Source of the DNA: Deltaproteobacteria bacterium
Lineage (GTDB): Bacteria > Desulfobacterota > Binatia > HRBIN30 > CADEER01
Assembly (NCBI GenBank): GCA_029262455.1
Contig: JAJCZJ010000122.1
Span: 1 to 64,000, forward strand
DNA length: 64,000 nucleotides
Direction of reading: 5' to 3'
In this document: in pieces, positions 1-8,630 of the stretch
Layout of the letters: every line of letters begins with the position of its first letter
Numbering within the stretch: position 1 is the stretch's first letter
Notes under the pieces: generated by a model
The model's database searches: none
What the model saw: only the letters and a program-made list of their open reading frames with translations
What the model was told of the DNA's origin: nothing
Translations under genes and position numbers: made by a program

Positions 1-139
1 ACCCTTTGGGTTCGTTTTCCTGGCCAGGCTTGGCGATTTGCCTTCCATTCCGTTATCTCTCAACCGATCCGGACGAAACAGTGATTCCCTCCGCATCCCG
101 CAAGAACCACGATTTGAACCCTGCATTGTTCGACAGCCT

Positions 140-203
140 CCTCCGGGAGAGGGTTAAGGGTGAGGGGATCGAAATGCCAACTTCCTTCATGCCCTTGTGC
201 CGC
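140..203. repeat. Dispersed intergenic repeat (copy A)
   Basis: A 64-bp stretch reappears in reverse complement at 37304-37367 with only a couple of mismatches (for example AAATGCC versus AAACGCC). It contains the phrase GGGAGAGGGTTAAGGGTGAG. The rest of bases 1-287 shows no convincing gene. The repeat lies just past the stop codon of the minus-strand ATPase gene. Confidence 0.8.
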
Positions 204-287
204 GGGCGTGCAATGCGGGAGAGGAGATCTTGTTGGGCTTGGCCCGTCATTTCGAGAGAAATCGACAGTCTCCCAAGGGGTGGGAAT

Positions 288-2003
288 TCAAGGTCCCGCG
301 ATCTTTAGCGAGCGGACGCGGTTCAGTGCGGCGGCGATCTCGAATCGCCGGGCCCGGGCGCGATCGCCAAAGCCGTCGGCGCATACGCTGGCCAAGCCGC
401 CGCGCTCGATCCTCGCGTCGAGCTCGTCGAGAATTTCGCCGATCGGACGAACACCGTCGCACAGCTCCCGCACGCAAAGAAGTAGCGCATCACCAATCAT
501 GCGGCACTGCGCCGGGTCTACCAGCTGCGCAAGCAGTGATACATCCACCTCCTCCGGTCCGATCTCGATCGCTCGCGTCTTGACGCTGCGCACGCGCTCG
601 CTGCGCTTGCCGCGACTCGTATCGATCGTGCCTCGCAACGGAACCCTGACCGCAGCCATCGGCCACTTTCCTGGATTGCCCGGAGCCGCATCACCCAACG
701 GCATCGAACGCGCCACCTCGTGCGCGCGTTCGGTGGCATCACATGGGCGATACTCGGCCATCCGCACGACCGCATCGGCGACGTCGAGGTACTCGCCCGC
801 CCCGCCGACGACGAGGATCGATGACACACCGATCGTGTCGCGCAGCTGGCGCACACGATCGAGGTACGGAGTGATCGGCTCCTCGGCACTTGGTATCAAA
901 GCACGCATCCGGGCGTCGCGAATCATGAAGTTCGTCGCCGCCGTATCCTCGTCGATCAGCAGCACTCCAGCTCCGGCTTCCACTGCCTCGACGATCGACG
1001 CCGCCTGCGAAGTACTGCCGGACGCGTCATCCGTGGTGAACGCCTGCGTCGAGCGACCGAGCGGCAGATTCGAGATGAACGGCCGCAGATCGACGCCACG
1101 CACCGAGCGACCATCTTCGGCGCGGACGTTGACGGTGTTGGCAAGACTGACACAGTGCTCGCGGCCGTCGCCTGGAACGTGATCGTAGACGCCACGTGAG
1201 ATCGCCTGCAACAAGGTCGACTTGCCGTGGTAGCCGCCTCCGACAATCAACGTGACGCCCTCGCGCACGCCGAACCCTTGGCAAATACCGCGATGCGGAG
1301 CCTCCAGCGAAACACGCATCGATCCCGGCGCCGAAAACGGAATCGCGCCAGACATTGGGCGATCGTCAGCGCCCGACCGACGCGGCAATTCGCTACCCTC
1401 CGCGAGAAACGCGACCAAGCCGGCGGCCGCCAGCGCTGCGCGCAACGCGACCTGATCTTCGACGCACGCGATGTGACCAGCCAACCCATCGCGGTCAAAG
1501 TCTGCAAAGACGCGCGCCACCACAGAGGGCACGACCCTCACCAATAGCTCGGTCGCTGCACGACCGAGAATCCGACGCCCCGACGCAGGTAGGCCAACCG
1601 ACAGTCGAAGCGTTACGCAGCCATCCGCACTCACACAGACCGCGGTTCGATCGAGAACCTCTTGCCCGAGCGCAACTATCTCGACGAGGCCACTCTTGCC
1701 ACTGCCGGACCGCGCATTCGACCCCGGCCGACCACGCCCGGCCAACGCGCCGCGAATCTGGCGATGAAAGAAGTCCGCGGTCGCGCGTCGCGCATCGCCA
1801 CCACTGGTGGCGATGTCGGGCAAGCCGACCGCCGAGGATGGCACTTCGATGCGCAATCGGCTCGGACTCGCGAAGGGATCGCCTTGAACGTGGTCGAGAC
1901 ACAGCGACAAGTCCCCGACCAGATACGATCGACCACGCAGGTCGCGGTAAGCGGGATAGGGTCGGTTGTCGAGGCGGCCGAGGTCGCTGACCAGATCGGG
2001 CAT
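288..2003 (-). CDS. Predicted ATPase of the ABC class (PF09818-like)
   Basis: This 571-residue protein resembles the 'predicted ATPase of the ABC class' family. A P-loop-like GGGYHGKSTLLQAI sits near residue 250, and a Walker B-like GVLLIDEDTAATNF near residue 350 is followed by the family's SSILVVGGAGEYLDVAD segment. The N-terminal 200 residues carry the FRxEVPS-type region seen before the ATPase core. No transmembrane segments or partner permease are visible, so it is not a transporter ATPase. Its cellular role is unknown in the family. It stands alone, convergent with nothing on its left. The ATG start at 2003 gives the full conserved N-terminus (MPDLVSDLGRLDNRPYPAYRDL). Confidence 0.85.
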   Translation of the reverse strand: MPDLVSDLGRLDNRPYPAYRDLRGRSYLVGDLSLCLDHVQGDPFASPSRLRIEVPSSAVGLPDIATSGGDARRATADFFHRQIRGALAGRGRPGSNARSGSGKSGLVEIVALGQEVLDRTAVCVSADGCVTLRLSVGLPASGRRILGRAATELLVRVVPSVVARVFADFDRDGLAGHIACVEDQVALRAALAAAGLVAFLAEGSELPRRSGADDRPMSGAIPFSAPGSMRVSLEAPHRGICQGFGVREGVTLIVGGGYHGKSTLLQAISRGVYDHVPGDGREHCVSLANTVNVRAEDGRSVRGVDLRPFISNLPLGRSTQAFTTDDASGSTSQAASIVEAVEAGAGVLLIDEDTAATNFMIRDARMRALIPSAEEPITPYLDRVRQLRDTIGVSSILVVGGAGEYLDVADAVVRMAEYRPCDATERAHEVARSMPLGDAAPGNPGKWPMAAVRVPLRGTIDTSRGKRSERVRSVKTRAIEIGPEEVDVSLLAQLVDPAQCRMIGDALLLCVRELCDGVRPIGEILDELDARIERGGLASVCADGFGDRARARRFEIAAALNRVRSLKIAGP

Positions 2004-2328
2004 TCAGCGGCCCGTGGAACAGATAGGTCGGGCTGCAAATGGATCGATCGCCCGAACTCCGCGTTGCCTAATCCTCAGTAAAAGCTTTGGCTTTGCTGGA
2101 CAGGCCGGCTCGGCGCCTTGATCTCGGACCACATACCTCATTTTCGCTCCCGCCCTACTGGTTCAGGACACTGCCCGCATAGCAGGCTGCCGACGTACCG
2201 CAAACAGCAAACTTCTGTTTGCCGGAGCCTTGCCTCCAGCTTATGCTGCTCTCAGCCCAAAAGAAGGATGGAATTGCAACGGTAGCGAACCCAATTCCAC
2301 GATTCGCGCAGGCTAGGAGGTACGATCG
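2004..2328. other. Intergenic region without recognised gene
   Basis: About 325 bp lie between two divergently transcribed genes and must hold both promoters. I see no clear -35/-10 pair. Only the Shine-Dalgarno sequence of the downstream gene (AGGAGG at 2315-2320) stands out. Confidence 0.5.
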
Positions 2329-3561
2329 ATGGCAAAACTCACTCGACGCAAGATGTTGGCGGCAGGCGGCGTGGCAGGACTCGCGGGCGTAGCGGCGACC
2401 TGCAAGTATCAAACCCAGCTACACCTCTTGCGTAGCACCCCAGAGCACGACGGACCGATTCCATCGGGTTGGGCAGCGTCGCGAGTCCAAGGGTACCGCA
2501 AGCTCGGTAGCACTGGTTTCGATATGTCCGACATTTCCTTCGGTTGTAGCGGCTTGAACGACCCCAAAGTCGTGCACCGGGCACTCGAGCGCGGCATCAA
2601 CTACTTCGACACCTCCCCCGATTACTCCCACACCGAATCAGAACGCGCGCTCGGCCAAGGCATCAAAGCGACGACACGCGACAAGGTGTTCGTGGCGTCG
2701 AAGTTCTGCACACCGAGCGGCCACCTGGATTCCGACACACCGGTCGACGAAGTGGTGAAGTCCGTCGAAGACAGCCTGCGCCGCATCGGCACCGACTATC
2801 TCGACGTCGTACACATCCATGCCGTCAACTCGATCGACCGCCTCATGTCACCGACCATCCACGAGGCCTTCGATCGACTCAAAGAAACCGGCAAGGTCCG
2901 CAACCTCGGTGTATCCAGCCACACTCCCGACCTCGAGACCGTCATGCAGACAGCGGTCGAAAGCGGGCGTTTCGACATCATCATGGTCGCGTACAACTTC
3001 AAACACTGGCCCAAGCTCGAGCAGATTTTCGCCAACGCGCACCAGCGCGGTGTCGGCGTCGTCGCCATGAAGACTCTCAAGGGCGCCTACCACTCCCAAC
3101 TGTCGGACTTCACGCCGACCGAGCGGCAGTCGTTTCCGCAAGCGGCGTTCAAATGGGTTTTGTCCAACCAGGACGTAAGTGGACTGGTCGTAACGATGAA
3201 GGGATTCGAGCAGATCGACGAGTACCTTTACGCATCCGGACAGTCGATGACCGATCGCGACCTCGCCTTGCTCGCGCACTACGATCAGTTGATCGACGAT
3301 CACTACTGTCGCCCCGGCTGCGGAGACTGCCTCGACTCCTGCCCGAGCGACGTCCCGGTGAACGACATTTTGCGCTACCAAATGTACGCGCGCAGTTACG
3401 GACAAGAGCGAGTCGCCATGACCGACTACGCGCGCCTCGATCCAGCGCACAATGCCAGTCAATGCGCCGGCTGTCCGGCGCCGTGCGAAGCAGCCTGCCC
3501 ACACGGATTGTCGATCCGCCAACGCCTGACGGACGCCCACCGCGAATTGCGCTTGGCGTAG
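2329..3561 (+). CDS. Exported aldo/keto reductase with C-terminal Fe-S cysteine clusters
   Basis: This 410-residue NAD(P)H-dependent oxidoreductase has the aldo/keto reductase tetrad: Asp94 (YFDTSP), Tyr99, Lys125 (VASKF) and His164 (DVVHIH). The N-terminus starts LTRRKMLAAGG followed by a small-residue hydrophobic stretch, which looks like a Tat-type signal, so the enzyme may be exported already folded with cofactors. The C-terminal 80 residues hold two Cys groups: CRPGCGDCLDSCP, a ferredoxin-like 4Fe-4S pattern, and CAGCPAPCEAACP. This places it in the Fe-S-containing AKR subgroup. The start is well supported by AGGAGG 8 bp upstream. The substrate cannot be told from the sequence. Confidence 0.87.
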   Translation: MAKLTRRKMLAAGGVAGLAGVAATCKYQTQLHLLRSTPEHDGPIPSGWAASRVQGYRKLGSTGFDMSDISFGCSGLNDPKVVHRALERGINYFDTSPDYSHTESERALGQGIKATTRDKVFVASKFCTPSGHLDSDTPVDEVVKSVEDSLRRIGTDYLDVVHIHAVNSIDRLMSPTIHEAFDRLKETGKVRNLGVSSHTPDLETVMQTAVESGRFDIIMVAYNFKHWPKLEQIFANAHQRGVGVVAMKTLKGAYHSQLSDFTPTERQSFPQAAFKWVLSNQDVSGLVVTMKGFEQIDEYLYASGQSMTDRDLALLAHYDQLIDDHYCRPGCGDCLDSCPSDVPVNDILRYQMYARSYGQERVAMTDYARLDPAHNASQCAGCPAPCEAACPHGLSIRQRLTDAHRELRLA

Positions 3562-3591
3562 GGGGCGGCGCCGATGGCCTCCAATGCGTGA

Positions 3592-3652
3592 GGTTGGCTT
3601 CAGCCTACCGTTTCTCCGCTGTCCAGCATTGGTAGGCTAAAGCCTACCCTAC
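3592..3652. repeat. GTAGGCT-family inverted repeat (REP-like)
   Basis: Two arms, GGTTGGCTTCAGCCTACC (3592-3609) and GGTAGGCTAAAGCCTACC (3631-3648), are reverse complements with two mismatches, separated by about 20 bp and followed by CTAC. The same family recurs at 21546-21624 and 63886-63907. It lies between convergent gene ends and could act as a bidirectional terminator or a mobile REP element. Confidence 0.8.
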
Positions 3653-3720
3653 GCGGACTTACCGCGTCCCAGCGAAACCTCCGTCGGTAGAAAACTGGCT
3701 CTTGGGAAATTGATTCTTAC

Positions 3721-4941
3721 TCAGCTTCTAGTCACGAGCGCCACCGTTTCGATGTGTTCGGTTTGCGGCAAGAAGTCGAACGGCTGCACGGTGGTGGTGC
3801 GGTATCCGGAATGAGCCAACGCCTCGAGGTCGCGCGCTAGGGTGTCGGGGTCGCAGGACATGTAGACGATCCGGCGTGGAGCGGCGCCGACGATTTCGTC
3901 GAGTAGCTCGGAGGTTGCTCCTTTGCGCGGCGGGTTCAGGGTGACGACATCGATCTTCGGTAGCTCCGCACGCAACTGGCGCAGGCCCTCCAGGGCTCCC
4001 GCGACGCGAAAACGGACGTTGTGAAATCCATTGATACGGGTGTTCTCGCGCGCGTCGAGGATCGAGGACTCAGAGGATTCGATGCCGAATACATTCGCCG
4101 CCGAGACCCCGAGCAGAAGCGAAATCGCCCCGACCCCGCAAAAAAGATCCACCACGGTATCTTCGCCCGAAGCCGCGGCTAGCTTCGTCACGGTTTCGTA
4201 GGCGCGTCGCGCCGCACTGAGATTGGCCTGCACGAACGAACCAGCGTGAAACTTCAGCTGCAGGACCCCGACGCGTTCGACCAGCGCGTCATAGCGCGTC
4301 ATCGGCACAAAGGTTTGACCAAAGATCGTGTTCCCCTTCGTATCGTTCTCATTCAACACGACGCTACCGACGCCGCGGCTTTCGCGCAGTCGGCGAATCA
4401 GCTTGGCTTCACCGCGCCAGGAACGGTCGCGTACAACCAGCACCACTTGGGTCGTACGCCGCATCCAAGAGGAACGAACCGCAACGTAGCGCAACCACCC
4501 GGTACGCTCGTCTTCGTCGTAAATCGGTACTTGTTCGCGCTCGACCGCACCGCCAACGACTTCGAGCGCCCTCTGCACGAGCTGATCATGGACTGAGCAG
4601 TGCGACGCATCGACGACCTCGTGGGTACCGGGCTTGTAGACCCCGAGCACCAAGCCGCGCTCGCTCCGGCGTGCTACCAGCTTGACCTGGTTGCGATAGC
4701 CGAAGACACGCTGCGATCCGATCGGGCGAGCGACCTCGACGTCAAGCGACGGAGCCAAGCGCTCGATCGAATGCCGCACCCGTAGCCGCTTGCGCTCGAG
4801 TTGCTCGCCATAGCGGATCCCCACCAGGGGACAGCCGAAACAGGCGGGTGCGTGTGGACAGGACTGTTTCGCGCCACTCGTCGCGAAACTGGTGAGCGCC
4901 GCCGATGGTTGCCTGACTCTGCCGTTCGACCGCGCTCCCAT
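3721..4941 (-). CDS. rlmD: 23S rRNA m5U methyltransferase, RlmD/RlmC family
   Basis: This 406-residue SAM-dependent RNA methyltransferase is of the TrmA/RlmD superfamily. Fe-S ligands are visible as Cys28-x5-Cys34-x2-Cys37 plus the later HCSVH cysteine. The methyltransferase core carries VDLFCGVGAISLLLG (SAM binding), TLNPPRKGA and the catalytic-cysteine motif YMSCDPDTLARDL near the C-terminus. It would form 5-methyluridine in 23S rRNA. The N-terminal TRAM domain usual in RlmD is missing, as in RlmC, so the exact target uridine is uncertain. It lies 48 bp downstream of, and on the same strand as, the secreted-protein/anti-sigma/sigma block, and is probably unrelated to it in function. Confidence 0.85.
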   Translation of the reverse strand: MGARSNGRVRQPSAALTSFATSGAKQSCPHAPACFGCPLVGIRYGEQLERKRLRVRHSIERLAPSLDVEVARPIGSQRVFGYRNQVKLVARRSERGLVLGVYKPGTHEVVDASHCSVHDQLVQRALEVVGGAVEREQVPIYDEDERTGWLRYVAVRSSWMRRTTQVVLVVRDRSWRGEAKLIRRLRESRGVGSVVLNENDTKGNTIFGQTFVPMTRYDALVERVGVLQLKFHAGSFVQANLSAARRAYETVTKLAAASGEDTVVDLFCGVGAISLLLGVSAANVFGIESSESSILDARENTRINGFHNVRFRVAGALEGLRQLRAELPKIDVVTLNPPRKGATSELLDEIVGAAPRRIVYMSCDPDTLARDLEALAHSGYRTTTVQPFDFLPQTEHIETVALVTRS

Positions 4942-4989
4942 CCTCGCTAGTGCATACGCGGGCCAGCAGACGCGGACAACCCGCCGCTA

Positions 4990-6636
4990 CTACTCCGGCG
5001 GAGGGCAGCCGATCAGCGCATTATTGACCGCCTCGATCAGCTCGCCGATCATCACCACGCCATCACCGTCCGCATCGGCGCCGCGACAATCAGCCAGACT
5101 GCGCCTTCCCAGGGCAATCAGTACGCAGCGGGTCAGCTCTGCTACACGAACTCTGCCATCGCGATTGCAATCCCCGGTACACGGCCCACTCGGCCGGATC
5201 GTCGGCGGCGGCGTCCGCGTCCGCGTGCGCGTCCGCGTCGCTGTGGCGCGCATACGCGTGTGGGTCGCTGTCGGCCGGGGAGTACGAGTACGCGTGGAGG
5301 TCGGCGGTGGCCCTTCGACACGGACCACAATCTCTCGCTTCTCTCCGAGATTCCCGGCCCTGTCACGCAGCCGCGCAGCCACGATCGTATCCCCGGGAGG
5401 AAAACCGTCATTCCTCGTTGTCACTCGGCCGCAGAATTGAACCTCGCTCGCGGGGTCCGCAAAGTCCAAGGCCAGAGACGGCAGTCTGACGCAGGAATCG
5501 ATCGGATCGATTTGTCCCGCCGGGCCATCCAGGTCTTCGTCAAATCGACATCCGAGATCATTCAGGCGCTGCGGTGTCGCGGCATCTCCAGAGAAGGAAA
5601 ACGGAACGGTAGCAGGGACGCCGCTCATCGTTGGATCCGCCTCGAACTGATCACAGATCACCGGATTCCCCTGGCCAAGCGGTCGCGACACGATCATCTG
5701 GAGATCGGGGGACCCTAAATCCTGCACCGAATTCAGACCAACCAACTCGAGAGACGCACCAGCCCGGCCCTCGACCAACAACCAGTTTAGCGTCCCAGAA
5801 GCCATGTAGATCGGTCTGCCTGCGGCATCGAACCCCCTAGGGAGCACAAACTCGAGGTCATCGGGCAACAGGGAGAATGTCGTGATTGTCGGGCCGGACG
5901 GGCACATCGGATCGATTCTCGCGAGACGATACCGCCCATCGCTCAGCGATCCACAGGCGCTGACCAAGACGGTGTAGACGCCCGTCACAGAAGTCGTGAG
6001 GGTGAAATTCTCACCACCACACACGTCGAGGATCGCCTGTCCGCGCGGGTTGAAGGCACGCACCAAATACTCGTCGCCATCGCGTCCGAGATCATTGATC
6101 CTCAGCCGGACCCTAGCGCCAGCAACGCCAGGAAACTGGAAGGAGTCGACTTCGCCCAGCTCGGACAAGCCGACATCGTCCGTGGTCGCCGCACAGCCGA
6201 GGGGCGCCCCACAATTCGCATCGCCGCCCGAAACAATGTCGGCGTTGAGACGATAGGCGCCACTCCCGCCAAGACACGGCGAGACGCGAATGGTGAGCGG
6301 TGCCGCGGGGGTCGGGATTTCAAACACACTCCGACAGGAGTCTTCGTTGATCCCACCACCGGTGATCCTCAGCCGAACCCCATTGAGATTTCCCGAGGTC
6401 GCAGAGACCTGTAGGAAGAGGACCGAACCGGGCCGCTCGGGGATAAAGGTGAAGACATCCTCGCCATTGAGTTGGAGAAAACCGGCTGCCGAGTCACCAC
6501 AGCGAAGCGACCTCTGCGCCTCGGCGGTCTGAGCGACGCCGAAAAAAAACGCGACCACCAGTAGTGACGCTAACCACCGCCTATTGCGGAAAGGACTACC
6601 CCACCCTCGTCGCTCCGTGCAGTCCCTACATGCCAC
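4990..6636 (-). CDS. Secreted PPC-domain protein with Thr/Arg-Pro linker and dockerin-like tail
   Basis: This 548-residue protein has a signal peptide (hydrophobic SLLVVAFFFGVAQTAEAQ, residues about 24-41). At least two beta-rich regions resemble bacterial pre-peptidase C-terminal (PPC) domains, around residues 45-125 and 140-240. A low-complexity linker rich in T-R-T-R-T-P follows near residue 450. The C-terminus (CTGDCNRDGRV... DADGDGVV... NNALIGCP) has two calcium-loop-like dockerin segments. It starts 3 bp after the anti-sigma gene stops, so the two are very likely cotranscribed. The context suggests a surface protein controlled by, or sensed by, the adjacent sigma/anti-sigma pair. No catalytic motif was recognised. 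Confidence 0.75.
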   Translation of the reverse strand: MACRDCTERRGWGSPFRNRRWLASLLVVAFFFGVAQTAEAQRSLRCGDSAAGFLQLNGEDVFTFIPERPGSVLFLQVSATSGNLNGVRLRITGGGINEDSCRSVFEIPTPAAPLTIRVSPCLGGSGAYRLNADIVSGGDANCGAPLGCAATTDDVGLSELGEVDSFQFPGVAGARVRLRINDLGRDGDEYLVRAFNPRGQAILDVCGGENFTLTTSVTGVYTVLVSACGSLSDGRYRLARIDPMCPSGPTITTFSLLPDDLEFVLPRGFDAAGRPIYMASGTLNWLLVEGRAGASLELVGLNSVQDLGSPDLQMIVSRPLGQGNPVICDQFEADPTMSGVPATVPFSFSGDAATPQRLNDLGCRFDEDLDGPAGQIDPIDSCVRLPSLALDFADPASEVQFCGRVTTRNDGFPPGDTIVAARLRDRAGNLGEKREIVVRVEGPPPTSTRTRTPRPTATHTRMRATATRTRTRTRTPPPTIRPSGPCTGDCNRDGRVRVAELTRCVLIALGRRSLADCRGADADGDGVVMIGELIEAVNNALIGCPPPE

Positions 6637-6639
6637 AGC

Positions 6640-7422
6640 TCACTCGAACGCTTCCCTCTCAACCCAGCCGCTCTGCTCCGGCGACAGCATCACTCGGTAC
6701 CAATCGCGGTCTTCTCCCGCAACCCGCACGAGATCGCCGCGTTGGAATTCGCCGAGCACTCCGGCATTGGGGCGAGGCACTTCGCGCACAAAGACGCGAT
6801 TCACCGTGACCCGCATCTCTGAGACCCGTTCGATCGCACGTACACCTGAGTGTTCGTTCAACTGCTGGTTTTGCACACCGACAGCGAGCAGAGCACCAGC
6901 GGCAACCGCTGCTGGCACCAGGACCGGCAAGCGCAGAGAACGATCGAGCGCCTCGCGGACGCGATGCATCCAAGACGCCGCCTCCGGCTCCGCTTTGGCA
7001 AGATCGCGCGCACCATGCTCGATCAGATCCCGCACACGTCCCTGCAATGCAGTCGGTACTGGCTGGTCGACCATGTCCTCAATGCGCAACCGCTTGCGAA
7101 GAAGAGACAGCCCGTAAACGCACGAATCACATCGCGAGAGATGGGTTTCGACCGCCTTCCGTTCTCGATCCGACAAGTCCTGGGTCAGATAGAGGATCAA
7201 ACCCTCTTCGTCCGCGCACCCGGAGCCCGACATTCCACCATCAATGGCTGGGTACGAGCCATGAAAGTCGTGCTGAAGTCGGCCGCTCAGGCTCGAACAA
7301 CGCTCGCAACTATCAAGATGCTCACGTACGGACTGCGCCATTGTTGAATCCAGCTCGTCGTCGATAAAACACGATAGGTCCTCGAAGTCAGGGCAAGGGC
7401 CCAGAGTAGCGCTGATCGACAT
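6640..7422 (-). CDS. Membrane anti-sigma factor: two zinc-finger motifs, TM helix, SH3-like domain
   Basis: This 260-residue protein has two zinc-binding anti-sigma (ZAS) motifs of the H-x3-C-x2-C type: His35/Cys39/Cys42 and His94/Cys98/Cys101. A single membrane helix follows at about residues 165-183 (LPVLVPAAVAAGALLAVGV). The C-terminal region (about 205-258) resembles a bacterial SH3 domain (VFVREVPRPNAGVL... VRVAGEDRDWYRV). The layout predicts a cytoplasmic sigma-binding part and a periplasmic sensor that could bind cell wall. It begins 21 bp after the stop of the sigma factor gene, the classical sigma/anti-sigma arrangement. Doubling of the ZAS motif in one chain is unusual. Confidence 0.82.
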   Translation of the reverse strand: MSISATLGPCPDFEDLSCFIDDELDSTMAQSVREHLDSCERCSSLSGRLQHDFHGSYPAIDGGMSGSGCADEEGLILYLTQDLSDRERKAVETHLSRCDSCVYGLSLLRKRLRIEDMVDQPVPTALQGRVRDLIEHGARDLAKAEPEAASWMHRVREALDRSLRLPVLVPAAVAAGALLAVGVQNQQLNEHSGVRAIERVSEMRVTVNRVFVREVPRPNAGVLGEFQRGDLVRVAGEDRDWYRVMLSPEQSGWVEREAFE

Positions 7423-7443
7423 GGTCGTCCTCCTAAAAGTTAC

Positions 7444-8412
7444 CTACGAGCGTACTTCGATCGAACCGCGTGAGTCCGCGGAGGGCCGGTTGTCACTCGC
7501 ATTGCTCACCTTCGTCATCAGATCCCGCCGCAAGCGCGCGATCTGCGATCCAATGTTGCCGATGCTGGTGTTGAGCAGGCCTGCAATATCCTTATAGGGA
7601 GCTGTCACTTTGCGGCGCTGTGCTTGCGCCAGCAGCTTGGTTCGCTGGGTTCGCCGTCGCTCGATCTTGCGCTCGAGCTGTGCTCGCTCCTCACGCAAAC
7701 GCTCGGCGGCACCGTTGGTCGGCGGTAGCGCGGCTAGATCTTCGTTGATCCGCTGAATCCGACGTTCGTACAGGTGAACCCAAGCCTGCACCGCGTCGAG
7801 CGCGTCCTCCATCTTCTTTAGACCCGCTTCGCGCTCGCGGACTGTCGCCCGCAAACCTTCAATTCGGTCCAGAACCTCTGGAATCGCATTGCCAGACACC
7901 TGCGACAGGTAACGCACCTCTGACGGGTCGAACTCATGGTCCTCTACATACAACAACTTCATGACCACCGCCTTTGGCGTCGAGAGATCCGAAAGCAGCT
8001 CACGCATCGTTGATCGATCCACATCCATAACGCTAAATTCACCTTCCTGTTCGGCGCGGTCAGTCAGGGCCGGGTCGGCCAGCTCACCGATGCTCTCCAA
8101 GGAGATCGTCTCGATCTCGCGCACGCCGCGCTTCCACTCCAGCACGAGATCGTCGAGCACGAATCCGAGAAGATAAGCCCGAAATGGAGCCCTCCCCTCG
8201 AAAGTCCGCACACGCCGGAAGATCCGGCCCCGGTCGAAGGCAAATACATAAAAATCTCCGGCCTCGTCGGGGGGCACCCGATAGACCCGAATGGGATAAC
8301 CGTAAATTAGCTCGCCGTAGCGATCCTGGAATGTCTTTGCGGCTTCCACATCCCCGGCTACACACCGGCGAATGAGGCTCCGCGCTTCCTCTGCCTCGCT
8401 CAGCGACTCCAC
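7444..8412 (-). CDS. ECF-like RNA polymerase sigma factor with long coiled-coil insertion
   Basis: This 322-residue protein has an N-terminal sigma-2-like helix region (SLIRRCVAGDVEAAKTFQDRYGELIYGY, through FRAYLLGFVLDDLVLEWKRG, about residues 8-115). A C-terminal helix-turn-helix like sigma region 4 follows (APYKDIAGLLNTSIGNIGSQIARLRRDL, about 270-300). About 90 residues of heptad-like charged sequence lie between them (REREAGLKKMEDALDAV... LERKIERRRTQRTKLLAQ), predicting a coiled coil. Typical ECF sigma factors are near 190 residues, so the excess is this insertion. It heads the operon with the anti-sigma gene and is divergent from a caspase gene. Assignment rests on the ends and the neighbour. 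Confidence 0.75.
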   Translation of the reverse strand: MESLSEAEEARSLIRRCVAGDVEAAKTFQDRYGELIYGYPIRVYRVPPDEAGDFYVFAFDRGRIFRRVRTFEGRAPFRAYLLGFVLDDLVLEWKRGVREIETISLESIGELADPALTDRAEQEGEFSVMDVDRSTMRELLSDLSTPKAVVMKLLYVEDHEFDPSEVRYLSQVSGNAIPEVLDRIEGLRATVREREAGLKKMEDALDAVQAWVHLYERRIQRINEDLAALPPTNGAAERLREERAQLERKIERRRTQRTKLLAQAQRRKVTAPYKDIAGLLNTSIGNIGSQIARLRRDLMTKVSNASDNRPSADSRGSIEVRS

Positions 8413-8630
8413 GGTCCCTTCCCGCCCGGAATCCTGCCCGCATGCAAAATCGCGCAGTCATCACGTTCACACCTGTAAGATGGTTTCAGCAAAACCTTTA
8501 TTGCACTGATCGCCGATTTTTTTCCACAAAATCCTTCTGGGAAGATTTTGCAGCAAATTCAACAGGAAACACTGTTATAGTGCGAGTCGATTCTTCATCG
8601 TTGATCCGCTAGACCTTTCGCGGTTAGGAA
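8413..8630. promoter_or_regulatory. Divergent promoter region between sigma factor and caspase genes
   Basis: A 218-bp spacer that is clearly AT-richer than its surroundings (about 8490-8600), with a TATAGT -10-like hexamer at 8576-8581 facing the caspase gene. No matching -35 box at normal spacing is evident; TTGCAG at 8548-8553 is 22 bp away. The sigma factor may read this region itself, but the sequence does not prove that. Confidence 0.4.

Noticed and set aside
100-135. tRNA-like fragment (GATTTGAACCCTGC)
   Set aside because: No acceptor stem or cloverleaf could be built around it.
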